A stretch of 64,000 nt of DNA from Haliclona indistincta (GCA_964017065.1 OZ024792.1:5947754-6011753), one strand, 5' to 3'; counted from the first letter of the stretch, positions 31,916-45,807 are shown. Program-made: numbers and translations. The notes: generated by a model not told the origin, from the letters alone.

Positions 31916-32353
31916 ATGCAATGGCGTTACATGAAGCTGTCCATGTGAGCATTACAATAGACGCAGCGCGTCGTTGACTGTGTTCACATGCAGGCTATGT
32001 GATCGTACACCAGACTACGAGGTGAACCCACTGATAGTGCGAGCCATCATCACTAAAGCACTGTTAGATCTCTATGGAGAGGTGACATTATTATTATACC
32101 CCTCCCACTCCTCATTATCATATTCATTAGGTAGGTGCAGCTATCCCAGTCGATGTCCTCAAGTGCATCAGTGACACCCCAGCACAGTATTCCATCATGC
32201 TGAGAGTAGCTGACGAGTTAGTGGTGTGTGCGAAATAGTGATGGTAGTTTTATCGCCGTCCATCACAGGGATACTGTCAAGCTGTGGAGCTCGCTAACAC
32301 TGCTTGGTAGCTATAATGGTGTCTGTCTGGCTATAAGAGTCATCAGGGTATAA
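31916..32353 (+). CDS. RPP14: RNase P/MRP protein subunit p14
   Basis: Four exons: 31916-31944, 31994 to about 32080, about 32133-32225 and about 32271-32353. The reconstructed product starts MQWRYMKLSMLCDRTPDYEV and continues PLIVRAIITKALLDLYGEVG, AAIPVDVLKCISD, SIMLRVADEL, then VKLWSSLTLLGSYNGVCLAI and RVIRV before the stop. The block VKLWSSLTLLGSY is almost identical to vertebrate RPP14, and the length is close to the human protein minus its tail. RPP14 is a small protein of nuclear RNase P and RNase MRP, which process tRNA and rRNA precursors. In vertebrates RPP14 is also known for a bicistronic mRNA with HTD2; no such ORF follows here. It shares a 226-bp divergent region with CLPX. Confidence 0.88.
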
Positions 32354-32830
32354 CAGCATAAATTGTCACATTGTTTTTTTTATTGCAATACGTAGGAATC
32401 TACCTGTCTAGCATCTCTTGCACTAAGCAGTACTGAATTCAATTTCTCAAAAGGAGTTACAAATATTAGTGACCAATGACATGAAAGATTTATATTATAG
32501 TACTAGTTCTTTTTGTGATCAGTTTATTAATTTTGTGAGAAAGGAGAACAATTAGTTAATAATGTCTTCGTAGCTTCAAAGTGTATGACTCATGACTTGG
32601 TCCGACATAAAATCCAATGAATCATTGAGTGGTTGCAGCTGCAGTACACTGTCAATGTTTGATGCATTACAGATCAGAGAAGTCAATGGCACTTGTGGGA
32701 CATACTCACGAAGTTGTAAAAATACTTAAGTGTTTGACGGCGCCTTTGTCCGTATTCCTTGCCCTGTATGAAGGAAATAACATCAGAGATTCTAAGCTCA
32801 CACTAGCGTCTTTACAAGATATTTCCAACC
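32354..32830. other. Unannotated spacer after RPP14
   Basis: About 480 bp of AT-rich sequence without a recognisable gene. Nothing in it resembles a tRNA or other structured RNA. Confidence 0.5.
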
Positions 32831-33460
32831 TGTGTAGAAAACAGCATGACAAATCAACATAATCAATACCACTGAGTAGTAAGTAGCTGAAATCTTGTTT
32901 ATCTGATCTGTATGGTTATTAATATTAAGTAGGATTCCAGTTAGTCTTACCTTGCTCTGTACAAAAAATATTTCATCCTGTGGAGAAAACAGCATGACAA
33001 ATTAACATAATTCGTACCGCTGAGTAGTAAGTAGCTGAAATCTCTTCAATTGCTTATCTGATCTGTGTGGTTAGTAATATTAAGCAGGATTCCAGTTAGT
33101 CTTACCTTGTGCTGTACAAAAAATATTCCATCCTGTGGAGAAAACAGCATGGCAAATTAACATAATTCGTACCACTGAGTAGTAAGTAGCTGAAATCTCT
33201 TCAATTGCTTATCTGATCTGTGTGGTTAGTAATATTAAGCAGGATTCCAGTTAGTCTTACCTTGCTCTGTACAAAAAAATATTCCATCCTGTGGAGAAAA
33301 CAGCATGACAAATTAACATAATTCGTACCGCTGAGTAGTAAGTAGCTGAAATCTCTTCAATTGCTTATCTGATCTGTGTGGTTAGTAATATTAAGCAGGA
33401 TTCCAGTTAGTCTTACCTTGCTCTGTACAAAAAAATTTCATCCTGTGAAGAAAGAGCATA
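32831..33460. repeat. Tandem repeat, period about 155 bp, four copies
   Basis: The units start at about 32831, 32979, 33134, 33290 and 33444 (partial). Each contains CTGTGGAGAAAACAGCATG, GAGTAGTAAGTAGCTGAAAT, ATTAAGCAGGATTCCAGTT and GCTCTGTACAAAAAATATT. The copies differ by only a few bases and one deletion, so the array is young. No conserved ORF. Confidence 0.95.
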
Positions 33461-33812
33461 ACAAGTTAACATATTTCATACCAGTTTAGTGGTAGTCGAC
33501 AGCAAACTGCTGTTGCTTGTAACAACCTGGATTAGTATTTGGAAAATAATTATTAGCAAATAGGTAATAATACCGCAGTGAAGGGGTTAATTATGTAGCG
33601 TCCACCTGCAAGAAGAAAATTACTTTTGACCTACCACAATAGTCGTCTTTCTGAATATGTAGCACTATTGGGACCAAGAAATAAACAAGAAAACAGCATT
33701 ACACATCGAACTTTATTATAAGGAACTTTTTCCTTTGTTATCTGTAGTGAAAAAGAAAAAATTCATTTCATTAAAACAGTTAGAAAACCTGTGCTACAAG
33801 TGTTCCCTTGAT
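33461..33812. other. Spacer between two tandem arrays
   Basis: About 350 bp of AT-rich sequence. A diverged CTGTAGTGAAAAAG copy near 33740 belongs to the next repeat family. No gene seen. Confidence 0.5.
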
Positions 33813-34552
33813 CTGTAGTGGAAAATTACATTGTGGATAAACAGAAAATATTGTACCGTCAATTTTTATGCTTTTTGTTTTCATCTGTAGTGGAAAATTA
33901 CATAGTGGATAAACAGAAAATATTGTACCGTCAATTTTTGTGCTTTTTGCCTTCATCTGTAGTGGAAAATTACATAGTGGATAAACAGAAAATATTGTAC
34001 CGTCAATTTTTGTGCTTTTTGCCTTCATCTGTAGTGGAAAATTACATTGTGGATAAACAGAAAATATTGTACCGTCAATTTTTGTGCTTTTTGCCTTCAT
34101 CTGTAGTGGAAAATTACATTGTGGATAAACAGAAAATATTGTACCGTCAATTTTTGTGCTTTTTGCCTTCATCTGTAGTGGAAAATTACATTGTGGATAA
34201 ACAGAAAATATTGTACCGTCAATTTTTGTGCTTTTTGCCTTCATCTGTAGTGGAAAATTACATTGTGGATAAACAGAAATATTGTACCGTCAATTTTTGT
34301 GCTTTTTGCCTTCATCTGTAGTGGAAAATTACAATGTGGATAAACAGAAAATATTATACCGTCAATTTTTGTGCTTTTTACTGTAGTGGAAAATTACAAT
34401 GTGGATAAACAAAAAATATTGTACCGTCAATTTTTGTGCTTTTTACTGTAGTGGAAAATTACAATGTGGATAAACAAAAAATATCGTACCGTCAATTTTT
34501 GTGCTTTTTTTACTCGAGACCTACATGTATCTGTAGTGGAAAATTATATGCA
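33813..34552. repeat. Minisatellite, period 72 then 64-65 bp, eleven copies
   Basis: The units begin CTGTAGTGGAAAATTACA and contain GTGGATAAACAGAAAATATT, GTACCGTCAATTTTTGTGC and TTTTTGCCTTCAT. The starts at 33813, 33885, 33957 and 34029 are exactly 72 bp apart. The last copies lack part of the CCTTCAT segment (about 65 bp). Since 72 is divisible by three, repetitive ORFs of over 150 codons run on both strands; I regard these as by-products. Confidence 0.95.
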
Positions 34553-34609
34553 GATAAAACACCAATATTTTGTAATAAATATATTGGAATGGTGATTGGT
34601 TGGTGATGA

Positions 34610-35345
34610 TGCATCGAATCGATGAATTGATGGATCGAATCGATGAATTGTAGTCAATGATGGATCGAATCGATGAATTGTAGTCCATGATGAATCGAAT
34701 CGATGAATTGTAGTCCATGATGGATCGAATCCATGATTGTAGTCCATGATGGATCGAATCGATGAATTGTAGTCCATGATGAATCGAATCGATGAATTGT
34801 AGTCCATGATGGATCGAATCGATGAATTGTAGTCCATGATGGATCGAATCGATGAATTGTAGTCCATGATGGATCGAATCGATGAATTGTAGTCCATGAT
34901 GGATCGAATCGATGAATTGTAGTCCATGATGGATCGAATCGATGAATTGTAGTCCATGATGGATCGAATCGATGAATTGTAGTCCATGATGAATCGAATC
35001 GATGAATTGTAGTCCATGATGGATCGAATCCATGATTGTAGTCCATGATGGATCGAATCGATGAATTGTAGTCCATGATGAATCGAATCGATGAATTGTA
35101 GTCCATGATGGATCGAATCGATGAATTGTAGTCCATGATGAATCGAATCGATGAATTGTAGTCCATGATGGATCGAATCGATGAATTGTAGTCCATGATG
35201 GATCGAATCGATGAATTGTAGTCCATGATGGATCGAATCGATGAATTGTAGTCCATGATGGATCGAATCGATGAATTGTAGTCCATGATGGATCGAATCG
35301 ATGATTGTAGTCGATGATGGATCGAATCGATGATTGTAGTCGATG
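34610..35345. repeat. 30-bp satellite, about 24 copies
   Basis: The unit contains GATGGATCGAATCGATGAAT followed by TGTAGTCCAT. Most copies are identical. A 29-bp variant with GAATCCATGATTG appears at about 34727 and again about 300 bp later, and GATGAATC variants are spaced similarly, showing that blocks of about ten units were duplicated. The array touches the next satellite directly at 35346. Confidence 0.95.
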
Positions 35346-38300
35346 AAGCTACATTGAACCAGTACATTAGACCAGTGAGGGTGAGCTACATTGAACCAGT
35401 ACATTAGACCAGTGAGGAGTGAGCTACATTGAACCAGTACATTAGACCAGTGAGGGATGAGCTACATTGAACCAGTACATTAGACCAGTGAGGGGTGAGC
35501 TACATTGAACCAGTACATTAGACCAGTTAAGAGTGAGCTACATTGAACCAGTACATTAGACCAGTGAGGAGTGAGCTACATTGAACCAGTACATTAGACC
35601 AGTGAGGGGTGAGCTACATTGAACCAGTACATTAGACCAGTTAAGAGTGAGCTACATTGAACCAGTACATTAGACCAGTGAGGAGTGAGCTACATTGAAC
35701 CAGTACATTAGACCAGTGGGGGTGAGCTACATTGAACCAGTACATTAGACCAGTGGGGGTGAGCTACATTGAACCAGTACATTAGACCAGTGAGGGTGAG
35801 CTACATTGAACCAGTACATTAGACCAGTGAGGGTGAGCTACATTGAACCAGTACATTAGACCAGTGAGGGGTGAGCTACGTTGAACCAGTACATTAGACC
35901 AGTGGGAGTGAGCTACTTTGAACCAATACGTTAGACCAGTGTGAGCTACATTGAACCAGTACATTAGACCAGTGAGGGGTGAGCTACATTGAACCAGTAC
36001 ATTAGACCAGTTAAGAGTGAGCTACATTGAACCAGTACATTAGACCAGTGAGGAGTGAGCTACATTGAACCAGTACATTAGACCAGTGGGGGTGAGCTAC
36101 ATTGAACCAGTACATTAGACCAGTGGGGGTGAGCTACATTGAACCAGTACATTAGACCAGTGAGAGTGAGCTACATTGAACCAGTACATTAGACCAGTGG
36201 GGGGGGTGAGCTACATTGAATACATTGAACCAGTACATTAGACCAGTGGGGGTGAGCTACATTGAACCAGTACATTAGACCAGTGAGGGGTGAGCTACAT
36301 TGAACCAGTACATTAGACCAGTGAGAGTGAGCTACATTGAACCAGTACATTAGACCAGTGGGGGGTGAGCTACATTGAACCAGTACATTAGACCAGTGAG
36401 GGTGAGCTACATTGAACCAGTACATTAGACCAGTGAGGGTGAGCTACATTGAACCAGTACATTAGACCAGTGAGGGGTGAGCTACATTGAACCAGTACAT
36501 TAGACCAGTGAGGGGTGAGCTACATTGAACCTGTACATTAGACCAGTGAGGGGTGAGCTACATTGAACCAGTACATTAGACCAGTGAGGGGTGAGCTACA
36601 TTGAACCAGTACATTAGACCAGTGAGGGGTGAGCTACATGAGGGGTGAGCTACATTGAACCAGTACATTAGACCAGTGAGGGGTGAGCTACATTGAACCA
36701 GTACATTAGACCAGTGAGGGTGAGCTACATTGAACCAGTACATTAGACCAGTGAGGGGTGAGCTACATTGAACCAGTACATCAGACCAGTGAGGGGTGAG
36801 CTACATTGAACCAGTACATTAGACCAGTGAGGGGTGAGCTACATTGAACCAGTACATTAGACCAGTGAGGGGTGAGCTACATTGAACCAGTACATTAGAC
36901 CAGTGAGGGGTGAGCTACATTGAACCAGTACATTAGACCAGTCAGGAGTGAGCTACATTGAACCTGTACATTAGACCAGTGAGGGGTGAGCTACATTGAA
37001 CCAGTACATTAGACCAGTGAGGGGTGAGCTACATTGAACCAGTACATTAGACCAGTGAGGGGTGAACTACATTGAACCAGTACATTAGACCAGTGAGGGG
37101 TGAGCTACATTGAACCAGTACATTAGACCAGTGAGGGTGAGCTACATTGAACCAGTACATTAGACCAGTGAGGGGTGAGCTACATGAGGGATGAGCTACA
37201 TTGAACCAGTACATTAGACCAGTGAGGGGTGAGCTACATTGAACCAGTACATTAGACCAGTGAGGGGTGAGCTACATTGAACCAGTACATTAGACCAGTG
37301 AGGGGTGAGCTACATGAGGGGTGAGCTACATTGAACCAGTACATTAGACCAGTGAGGGGTGAGCTACATTGAACCAGTACATTAGACCAGTGAGGGGTGA
37401 GCTACATTGAACCAGTACATTAGACCAGTGAGGGTGAGCTACATTGAACCAGTACATTAGACCAGTGAGGGGTGAGCTACATTGAACCAGTACATTAGAC
37501 CAGTGAGGGGTGAGCTACATTGAACCAGTACATTAGACCAGTGAGGGGTGAGCTACATTGAACCAGTACATTAGACCAGTGAGGGGTGAGCTACATTGAA
37601 CCAGTACATTAGACCAGTCAGGAGTGAGCTACATTGAACCTGTACATTAGACCAGTGAGGGGTGAGCTACATTGAACCAGTACATTAGACCAGTGAGGGG
37701 TGAGCTACATTGAACCAGTACATTAGACCAGTGAGGGGTGAACTACATTGAACCAGTACATTAGACCAGTGAGGGGTGAGCTACATTGAACCAGTACATT
37801 AGACCAGTGAGGGTGAGCTACATTGAACCAGTACATTAGACCAGTGAGGGGTGAGCTACATTGAACCAGTACATTAGACCAGTGAGGGGTGAGCTACATT
37901 GAACCAGTACATTAGACCAGTGAGGGGTGAGCTACATTGAACCAGTACATTAGACCAGTGATGGGTGAGCTACATTGAACCAGTACATTAGACCAGTCAG
38001 GAGTGAGCTACATTGAACCTGTACATTAGACCAGTGAGGGGTGAGCTACATTGAACCAGTACATTAGACCAGTGAGGGGTGAGCTACATTGAACCAGTAC
38101 ATTAGACCAGTGAGGGGTGAACTACATTGAACCAGTACATTAGACCAGTGAGGGGTGAGCTACATTGAACCAGTACATTAGACCAGTGAGGGGTGAACTA
38201 CATTGAACCAGTACATTAGACCAGTGAGGGGTGAGCTACATTGAACCAGTACATTAGACCAGTGAGGGTGAGCTACATTGAACCAGTACATTAGACCAGT

Positions 38301-38470
38301 GAGGTGTGAGCTACATTGAACCAGTACATTAGACCAGTGAGGGGTGAGCTACATTGAACCAGTACATTAGACCAGTGAGGGGTGAGCTACATTGAACCTG
38401 TACATTAGACCAGTGAGTGGTGAGCTACATTGAACCAGTAAATTAGACCAGTGAGGGGTGAGCTACATTG
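35346..38470. repeat. 36-38-bp satellite, about 80 copies (3.1 kb)
   Basis: The unit contains GAGCTACATTGAACCAGTAC, ATTAGACCAG and a G-rich linker of variable length (TGAGGGGT, TGAGGGT, TGGGGGT, TTAAGAGT). Marker variants recur in blocks: CAGTCAGGAGTGAG with AACCTGTAC at about 36941, 37618 and 37996; a truncated unit (GAGCTACATGAGG) at about 36635, 37181 and 37309. This indicates higher-order repeats spread by unequal exchange. All copies share orientation. No genuine gene is visible inside. Confidence 0.97.
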
Positions 38471-38491
38471 GACATCAGACCAGTGGGAAAC

Positions 38492-38531
38492 CTTCATCTC
38501 TAGCTGCTGCTGGTATCCATTATATTGTTTC
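38492..38531 (-). other. Possible orphan exon next to the satellite edge
   Basis: On the minus strand, an acceptor (TTCTGTAG) is followed by 40 bases and a donor-like GTTTCC. One frame reads KQYNGYQQQLEMK. A second exon-like piece lies at 40292-40349. The phases do not join directly, so they may be remnants of a gene broken by repeat expansion. No family recognised. Confidence 0.2.
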
Positions 38532-38651
38532 CTACAGAACAAAACCCATTGTGAACACATCATCAGCTTATTGACTTCACCACAACAATGAATCTCGAAA
38601 CTCAAAAATCCAAGATGCTGAAGTAGTCCCGCAATTCTTGTCATAGAACTT

Positions 38652-40110
38652 CAGCTCCTCTTCATGTTCTCCAGCTTGACTCCACTACCTATCTAAGCCT
38701 TGACTAGTGACTACACTACCTATACTACACAATGTTCATCCTAAGGGCTTTGACTACACTAGCTAACATACACCAATATCAATGAAATATTTATTAAAAA
38801 TTTTCAACATCTTTCATAAAATACACTCCCACTGACTTACTCACTCATGGTACGATGTATTGCGCTAGCTGCAGATACATACATTCTAACATTGCTATCG
38901 AGCATCATAGAAACCATTGTGCATTTTATTATGTTGCGTTGCGCCAGCAAGTACATACTAAAGTGGACTCTGTGTATATTATGTTGCGTTGCGCCAGCAC
39001 TAACCTTGTTGGATCCATGAGGTGACACGTGACAAATACACTCTAACATTGCTACCATACATATTATCATTGCTACTGTGAGTGTGACTAAGTTAACCTA
39101 TTATGCATCAATACTACCTTACACACCCTTAGACTATACATTACTGGTACCGTGAGGTCTTGGGTAGATAACATATTACCAGCGATAGTAGAGCCAGTAG
39201 CAGAGAGTAGGGCCAGTAGCAGAGAGTAGGGCCAGTAGCAGAGAGTAGAGCCAGTTGCAGAGGGTAGAGCCAGCAGCAGAGGGTAGAGCAGAGGGTAGAG
39301 CAGGGTAGAGCAGAGAATAAAGCCAGTAGCAGAGTTGTTTCTATAGCGTGTAAAATTAATGTGCATCTAGTGATTGTTAAACAAGTCGTTACCTTCAGTC
39401 CAGTGTGTTTCACGATTAGTCTCATTCCTAAACTCCAGTTGATGTTAGGAGTTTATACACTGGACTCTGTAGTGGATTGAGTGATCAATGCTGCTAGCAT
39501 ACAGCTGTGGTGTGGCACCTCATACACTGGTTCCATGAGATAGGGAATGAGACTGTATTAAACCCAAGTCGTCGGTCAGCTCCTCTTCATGTTCTTCAGC
39601 TTGGCTCCACTACCTATCTCAGGCTTGACTACACTACCTATACTACACAATGTTCATCCTAAGGCTTTGACTACACTAGCTAACATACACCAATATCAAT
39701 GAAATATTTATTAAAAATTTTCAACATCTTTCATAAAATACACTCCCACTGACTTACTCACTCATGGTACGATGTATTGCGCTAGCTGCAGATACATACA
39801 TTCTAATATTGCTATCGTGCATCATAGAAACCATTGTGCATTTTATTATGTTGAGTTGCGCCAGCAAGTACATACTAAAGTGGACTCTGTGTATATTATG
39901 TTGCGTTGCGCCAGCACTAACCTTGTTGGATCCATGAGGTGACACGTGACAAATACACTCTAACATTGCTACCATACATATTATTATTGCTACTGTGAGT
40001 GTGACTATGTTAACCTATTATGCATCAATACTACCTTACACACCCTTAGACTATACATTACTGGTACCGTGAGGTCTTGGGTAAATAACGTATTACCAGC
40101 GATAGTAGAG
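38652..40110. repeat. Direct duplication, two units about 925 bp apart
   Basis: The segment from 38652 (CAGCTCCTCTTCATGTTCT) to about 39330 is repeated with few changes from 39577 to about 40110. Shared blocks include GGTACGATGTATTGCGCTAG and, twice per unit, TTATGTTGCGTTGCGCCAGC. Each unit ends in an 18-bp minisatellite (GAGAGTAGAGCCAGTAGC; 39186-39330 and 40103-40245). I find no convincing ORF; short M-start ORFs in both copies are not conserved beyond the DNA identity. Confidence 0.9.
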
Positions 40111-40291
40111 GGTAGAGCCAGTAGCAGAGAGTGGAGCGAGTAGCAGAGAGTAGAGCCAGTAGCAGAGAGTAGAGCTAGTAGATAGTCTAGAGCCAGTAGC
40201 AGAGCTAGTAGATAGTTTAGAGCCAGTAGCAGAGAGTAGAGCCTATAATTTCAGTATGCAGGTACTCCAAGTATGCTTTGTCTGAACTCAC

Positions 40292-40349
40292 TGCGTTGTT
40301 GTACTGTTTCTTGATTCCAAGTTCTTCTTCTCGTCCTTCCAAGTCGTCT
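40292..40349 (-). other. Possible orphan exon
   Basis: On the minus strand, acceptor TGCTTCAG and donor GTGAGTTC bound 58 bases that read DDLEGREEELGIKKQYNNA in one frame. The splice sites look good, but no partner exon was found. It may belong to an unrecognised or decayed gene in 38.5-40.4 kb. Confidence 0.25.
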
Positions 40350-40771
40350 CTGAAGCAAATAGTCAATAGAATGCCAAAGTACTGATAGCCTGAGCTTATC
40401 ACTGTTCAAAAAGGCGCCCTTAGAAGGCGGCAAACATGACAGCTGACCAATCAGACGACAGCAGTAGTGCTGTCGTGTTAAAAGTAAATTTAAACTTTCC
40501 GCCTAAACTGTGCGCATGCGCAGCCTACATAGCTAGCTCCTATCGATCCTAGCCTATGCTCGCTCTGCGTCTTCTAGCTAGATCATGAGATAGTATAGTA
40601 CTTTACTAGCACCACTAGCTAGCTTATAGTATATAAGTAGCAGATACTGTTCACTACTACACTGTGCATGAGTGATGTACAAATAATTATTACGAAATTT
40701 ATGCACAAAGGACAGTCAGTAGCATTTCTACGTTACACAGACTACTATATATGAGATATCCCAGTTGCAAT

Positions 40772-42579
<1,808 letters not shown>

Positions 42580-42657
42580 CTAGCCGTAACAAAAAACGAA
42601 GCGCTAGACACCAATTTTTTAGACGCACGTGATTTAGTTGGAGTAAACGTGCACAAA

Positions 42658-45600
42658 ATGTCTACCTTTTCAGAACAGGCGTTGCTGGAGAAACTGGAAC
42701 GTCTGTCGTCATCCCAGGACAGCATAGAGACTCTCTCACTGTGGATGATCCATCACCGGCTGCACGCCAGCGCATCGGTTGAAGCGTGGCTGCAGTGTTT
42801 CGTGAACTGTGAGTTAGTTGTGATTACTATACATAGTGGGTGTTTGATTTTCATGATCACGTGTGCAGCTGGTCCAGATAAGCGGTTACTGCTCATCTAC
42901 CTAGCTAATGACATACTGCAGAACTCTCGCAGGCGGGGAGCTGACGAGTTTTTGGAATTATTCAAACCACCACTTCGCCGTGTAGCCTCACTGACTCAGT
43001 ATGTTAACAGTGATTTGTTATGATGCTGATGTGCCCGTTGCGTTTCAGTGGTCAAAAGTTCCAGACTTCAGTTGAGAGAGTGCTGAGAATATGGAAGGAC
43101 AGACGAGTGTACGAGAACCGGTTTGTAAAAGAGTTAGAACTGCTCATTGGTGAGGAAAGAGTAGAGAACTGAAATAGAGAGAGATGGTATGATTGTGTTT
43201 GACATCTTGCAGAGCCAAACCGGCAAGTTGATCCTGAAGGAACTGAAGAGCCAGCAGCAACTCCTGATTTCAAAGTACTCAGTTACATGTTTCTGGTTTG
43301 TCTTTATTCTTTTCCGTACCTTCCCAGATCTCACTAGTGGAAGACGCTCTCACTGAGCTGCGCAAATTCGAGGGCGAACTCAAGGTGAAATCAGCCATCT
43401 TGTCTTCACTCCGTATCGATATCTCGGACACATCCAGCTTGCTGATGCTGAAAGGTGAGAGATTGGTAGCTTCACTCACACACTGTGATCTTCTCTCTCT
43501 TCAGACAAGTCTGTAGGAGGTCAGTTTCTCTCTCAGTTCGATGAATCTACTCACAAGTTGCAAGAGGTTGTGGAATGTGTCGGGATTGAAGTGAACGAGA
43601 GAAAGAATATTTTAGATATGCTGCAGGATTGCAGGACATACCAGTTACAAAACAAAGAGAATTTACAGAACCTACTGAAGGTGTGTGCTTGGTGTGTGTA
43701 AGGGTGTTGGGGACACACCTTTCTCTTATCTTTCTTAGGACTACGTTCAGCTGAAGGCTCATCTGGTCTCGCTTCAGCATCAACTAAAGGATCGACTGGT
43801 GGACCTTGAAAAGGCCCAGGACACCGCTACCTCTGACCCTACCTCTCAGAAAGATATCATTGTTTCTGGCGACATGGAGCTAGACTCTGATTCAGACAGT
43901 CAAGAACAACCCATGCCCATCCCTCACCCCACCCCGCCGCCTCGCCCACCACCTCATTTTGTTCCCGTGAATCCCTCTCCAGCTGCCTATCCACCTCCTC
44001 CATTATATGCTTCTTCGCTTCCTCCTCGTGGCGGAGCCATGCTCCCAACACCACCTCTTGGTAGACCACCCTTCCCCACCCACCTACCACCTCCTCACCT
44101 TCCTCCCAATACATATCCTGCTATGCCTGCCCTTCCCCCTCACCCTCTTGGTGTCCGACCACCTCATGGTGGTGGGATGCCGCCTTTCTCTCCCCAGCCA
44201 CGTCTTCGTATGCCAGCATCTTATCCTCCAATGGACGCCCAGTGTCACATCACTCCACCTGTTCTTCCTACACCACCTGTTTCCTCCAACTATCCTGTAT
44301 CTACAGCCGCCATTACTGCACTCCCTTCTTCTATCCAATCCTCTTTTACTTCTCCATACCCTTCCTCTCATCCTCTTTCTTCTCCCCTTTCCTCTCTGCC
44401 ATCTTCCTTGTCATCTAGTCTACCATCTGCTCAGTTCTCCTCTTTGCCGTCCAGTGTACCATTCACTCAGTTCTCTACGCCTCCATCTTCTATCCAATCT
44501 TCCTTTGGTTTTTCATTTTCTCCCACTACTCCTATCTCTTCCTCTTCATCCCCTAGTCTACCATCTACGTTTTCTACAAGTCTACTTTCAACTCAGTTGT
44601 CTACCTTATCATCCAGTCTGTCGTCTGGTCAAGGTCAATTCTCACCTGTTCCCTCGACAAACGCAGCACCCAGTGACTCCAATCCTGTTGGTGATGGTGC
44701 TGGTATGGAGGACAATGCAAAAGAATTCTCAGAGCAAGCTTTCCCCAAGTCACTGCTCAACGATTATTACAGTGACAGTAGTGGATCAGATGATGAGAGA
44801 GAAGCACCCAAACCGCTGCAGACGCAGCTAGGTCGAAGGAACGAGAGTGGAGAAGAAGTCCATCTTTCTCTCGAAGCGTCCACTGCTACCACGCAGCCAG
44901 CAGTTAGTCTCAATGACTCCCTTCCCCCACCACCTTCCATGTTCACGTCTCTTCTCTCTCCTGCTAAATCTGAGATTGTTCCTCAGTCGTCCAGCGCTCT
45001 TTCAAGCACCGTCACACCTACCACTTTCACTTCTATCACCATCCCCTCCACCACTGTCACCTCCACTACTCTCACATCCACTCCTTCCCGGCTACCCAAC
45101 CCCAGAAAGCTGCAGCCTGAGAACATCAAGATCACTCCTTCTCTCACCTCGGTGCTCAGTGACATATTTCCCCAGCTCTCTAAGAGTCTGGAAAATAAAC
45201 GCAAACGAAAGCTGGAAGATGGTACAGGTACCAACACTCAGCAACTACCATCTGACCTCGCTAACAGCACAGAACTGCCGACATATGTTGTCAAATCGCC
45301 AAAAGTTGAAAGTGTTGCAATGGACGCAGCAGCTAGTTTTGAAATGGGTGGGGCTAGTATGGGAGACAATAGTCAAATGGGCAGTACTAGTTCAAATCTT
45401 GTTCCGATACCTGAAGCACCTCCTGAAATGATGTCAGGGACACAAATGGTTGAAGAGAAAAGTATTGAACCAGACCAGGAGATGTTCAATGTTCCTCCGC
45501 AACTCATGTATCCACAAGAACGACCACCTCCCCATCCCAACTCATTCTCAGGCGGCAGGCCCCCTCCTGGTTCACCAGGGTTCTATCCCCCAGGTCCTGC

Positions 45601-45754
45601 ACGACCTCCTCAAGGGTTCTTTCCCTATAACAACCGCTCTCCCTTTCCTCCCAGAGCTCGCTACCCTCCACCGCACATGTACCCTCGGCAGCAGTTTAGA
45701 CCTGGTTTCAGAGGAGGTCCGCCTCCTCACAACTTTAGACCACGTTTTCACTGA
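42658..45754 (+). CDS. RPRD2: CID-domain RNA polymerase II CTD-binding protein, RPRD2 type
   Basis: Starts MSTFSEQALLEKLERLSSSQ at 42658. The CTD-interaction domain (first about 130 residues) includes DSIETLSLWMIHHR, DKRLLLIYLANDILQNSRRR, QTSVERVLRIWKDRRVYENR and FVKELELLI. A coiled coil follows (ISLVEDALTELRKFEGELKV; NLQNLLKDYVQLKAHLVSLQ), and then one very long exon (43740-45754) encoding a low-complexity Pro/Ser-rich tail with PPPRPPPHFVP runs, Ser/Thr repeats, an RKRKLEDG basic patch and a final RPGFRGGPPPHNFRPRFH segment. RPRD1/RPRD2 proteins bind the Pol II CTD and recruit phosphatase RPAP2. The length and long tail favour RPRD2 over RPRD1. It converges tightly (83 bp) with the DUF1152-like gene. 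Confidence 0.9.
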
Positions 45755-45801
45755 TCAACAACCACATTCTCTTTTTGTACAATAATGTCATTTTCTTTAT
45801 A

Positions 45802-45807
45802 AATAAA
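45802..45807 (+). terminator. AATAAA polyadenylation signal of RPRD2
   Basis: Canonical signal 47 bp after the RPRD2 stop and 30 bp before the stop of the convergent DUF1152-like gene. Confidence 0.6.

Noticed and set aside
33780..34321. Repeat ORFs on both strands in the 72-bp minisatellite
   Set aside because: Both frames are open only because 72 is a multiple of three; no start context or homologue.
34544..35404. Long ORFs (up to 286 codons) on the minus strand through the 30-bp satellite
   Set aside because: Because the period is divisible by three, several frames stay open. The peptides are pure repeat, with no conserved start or splice context.
34610..38470. CRISPR array
   Set aside because: The units are contiguous without unique spacers, and the genome is eukaryotic.
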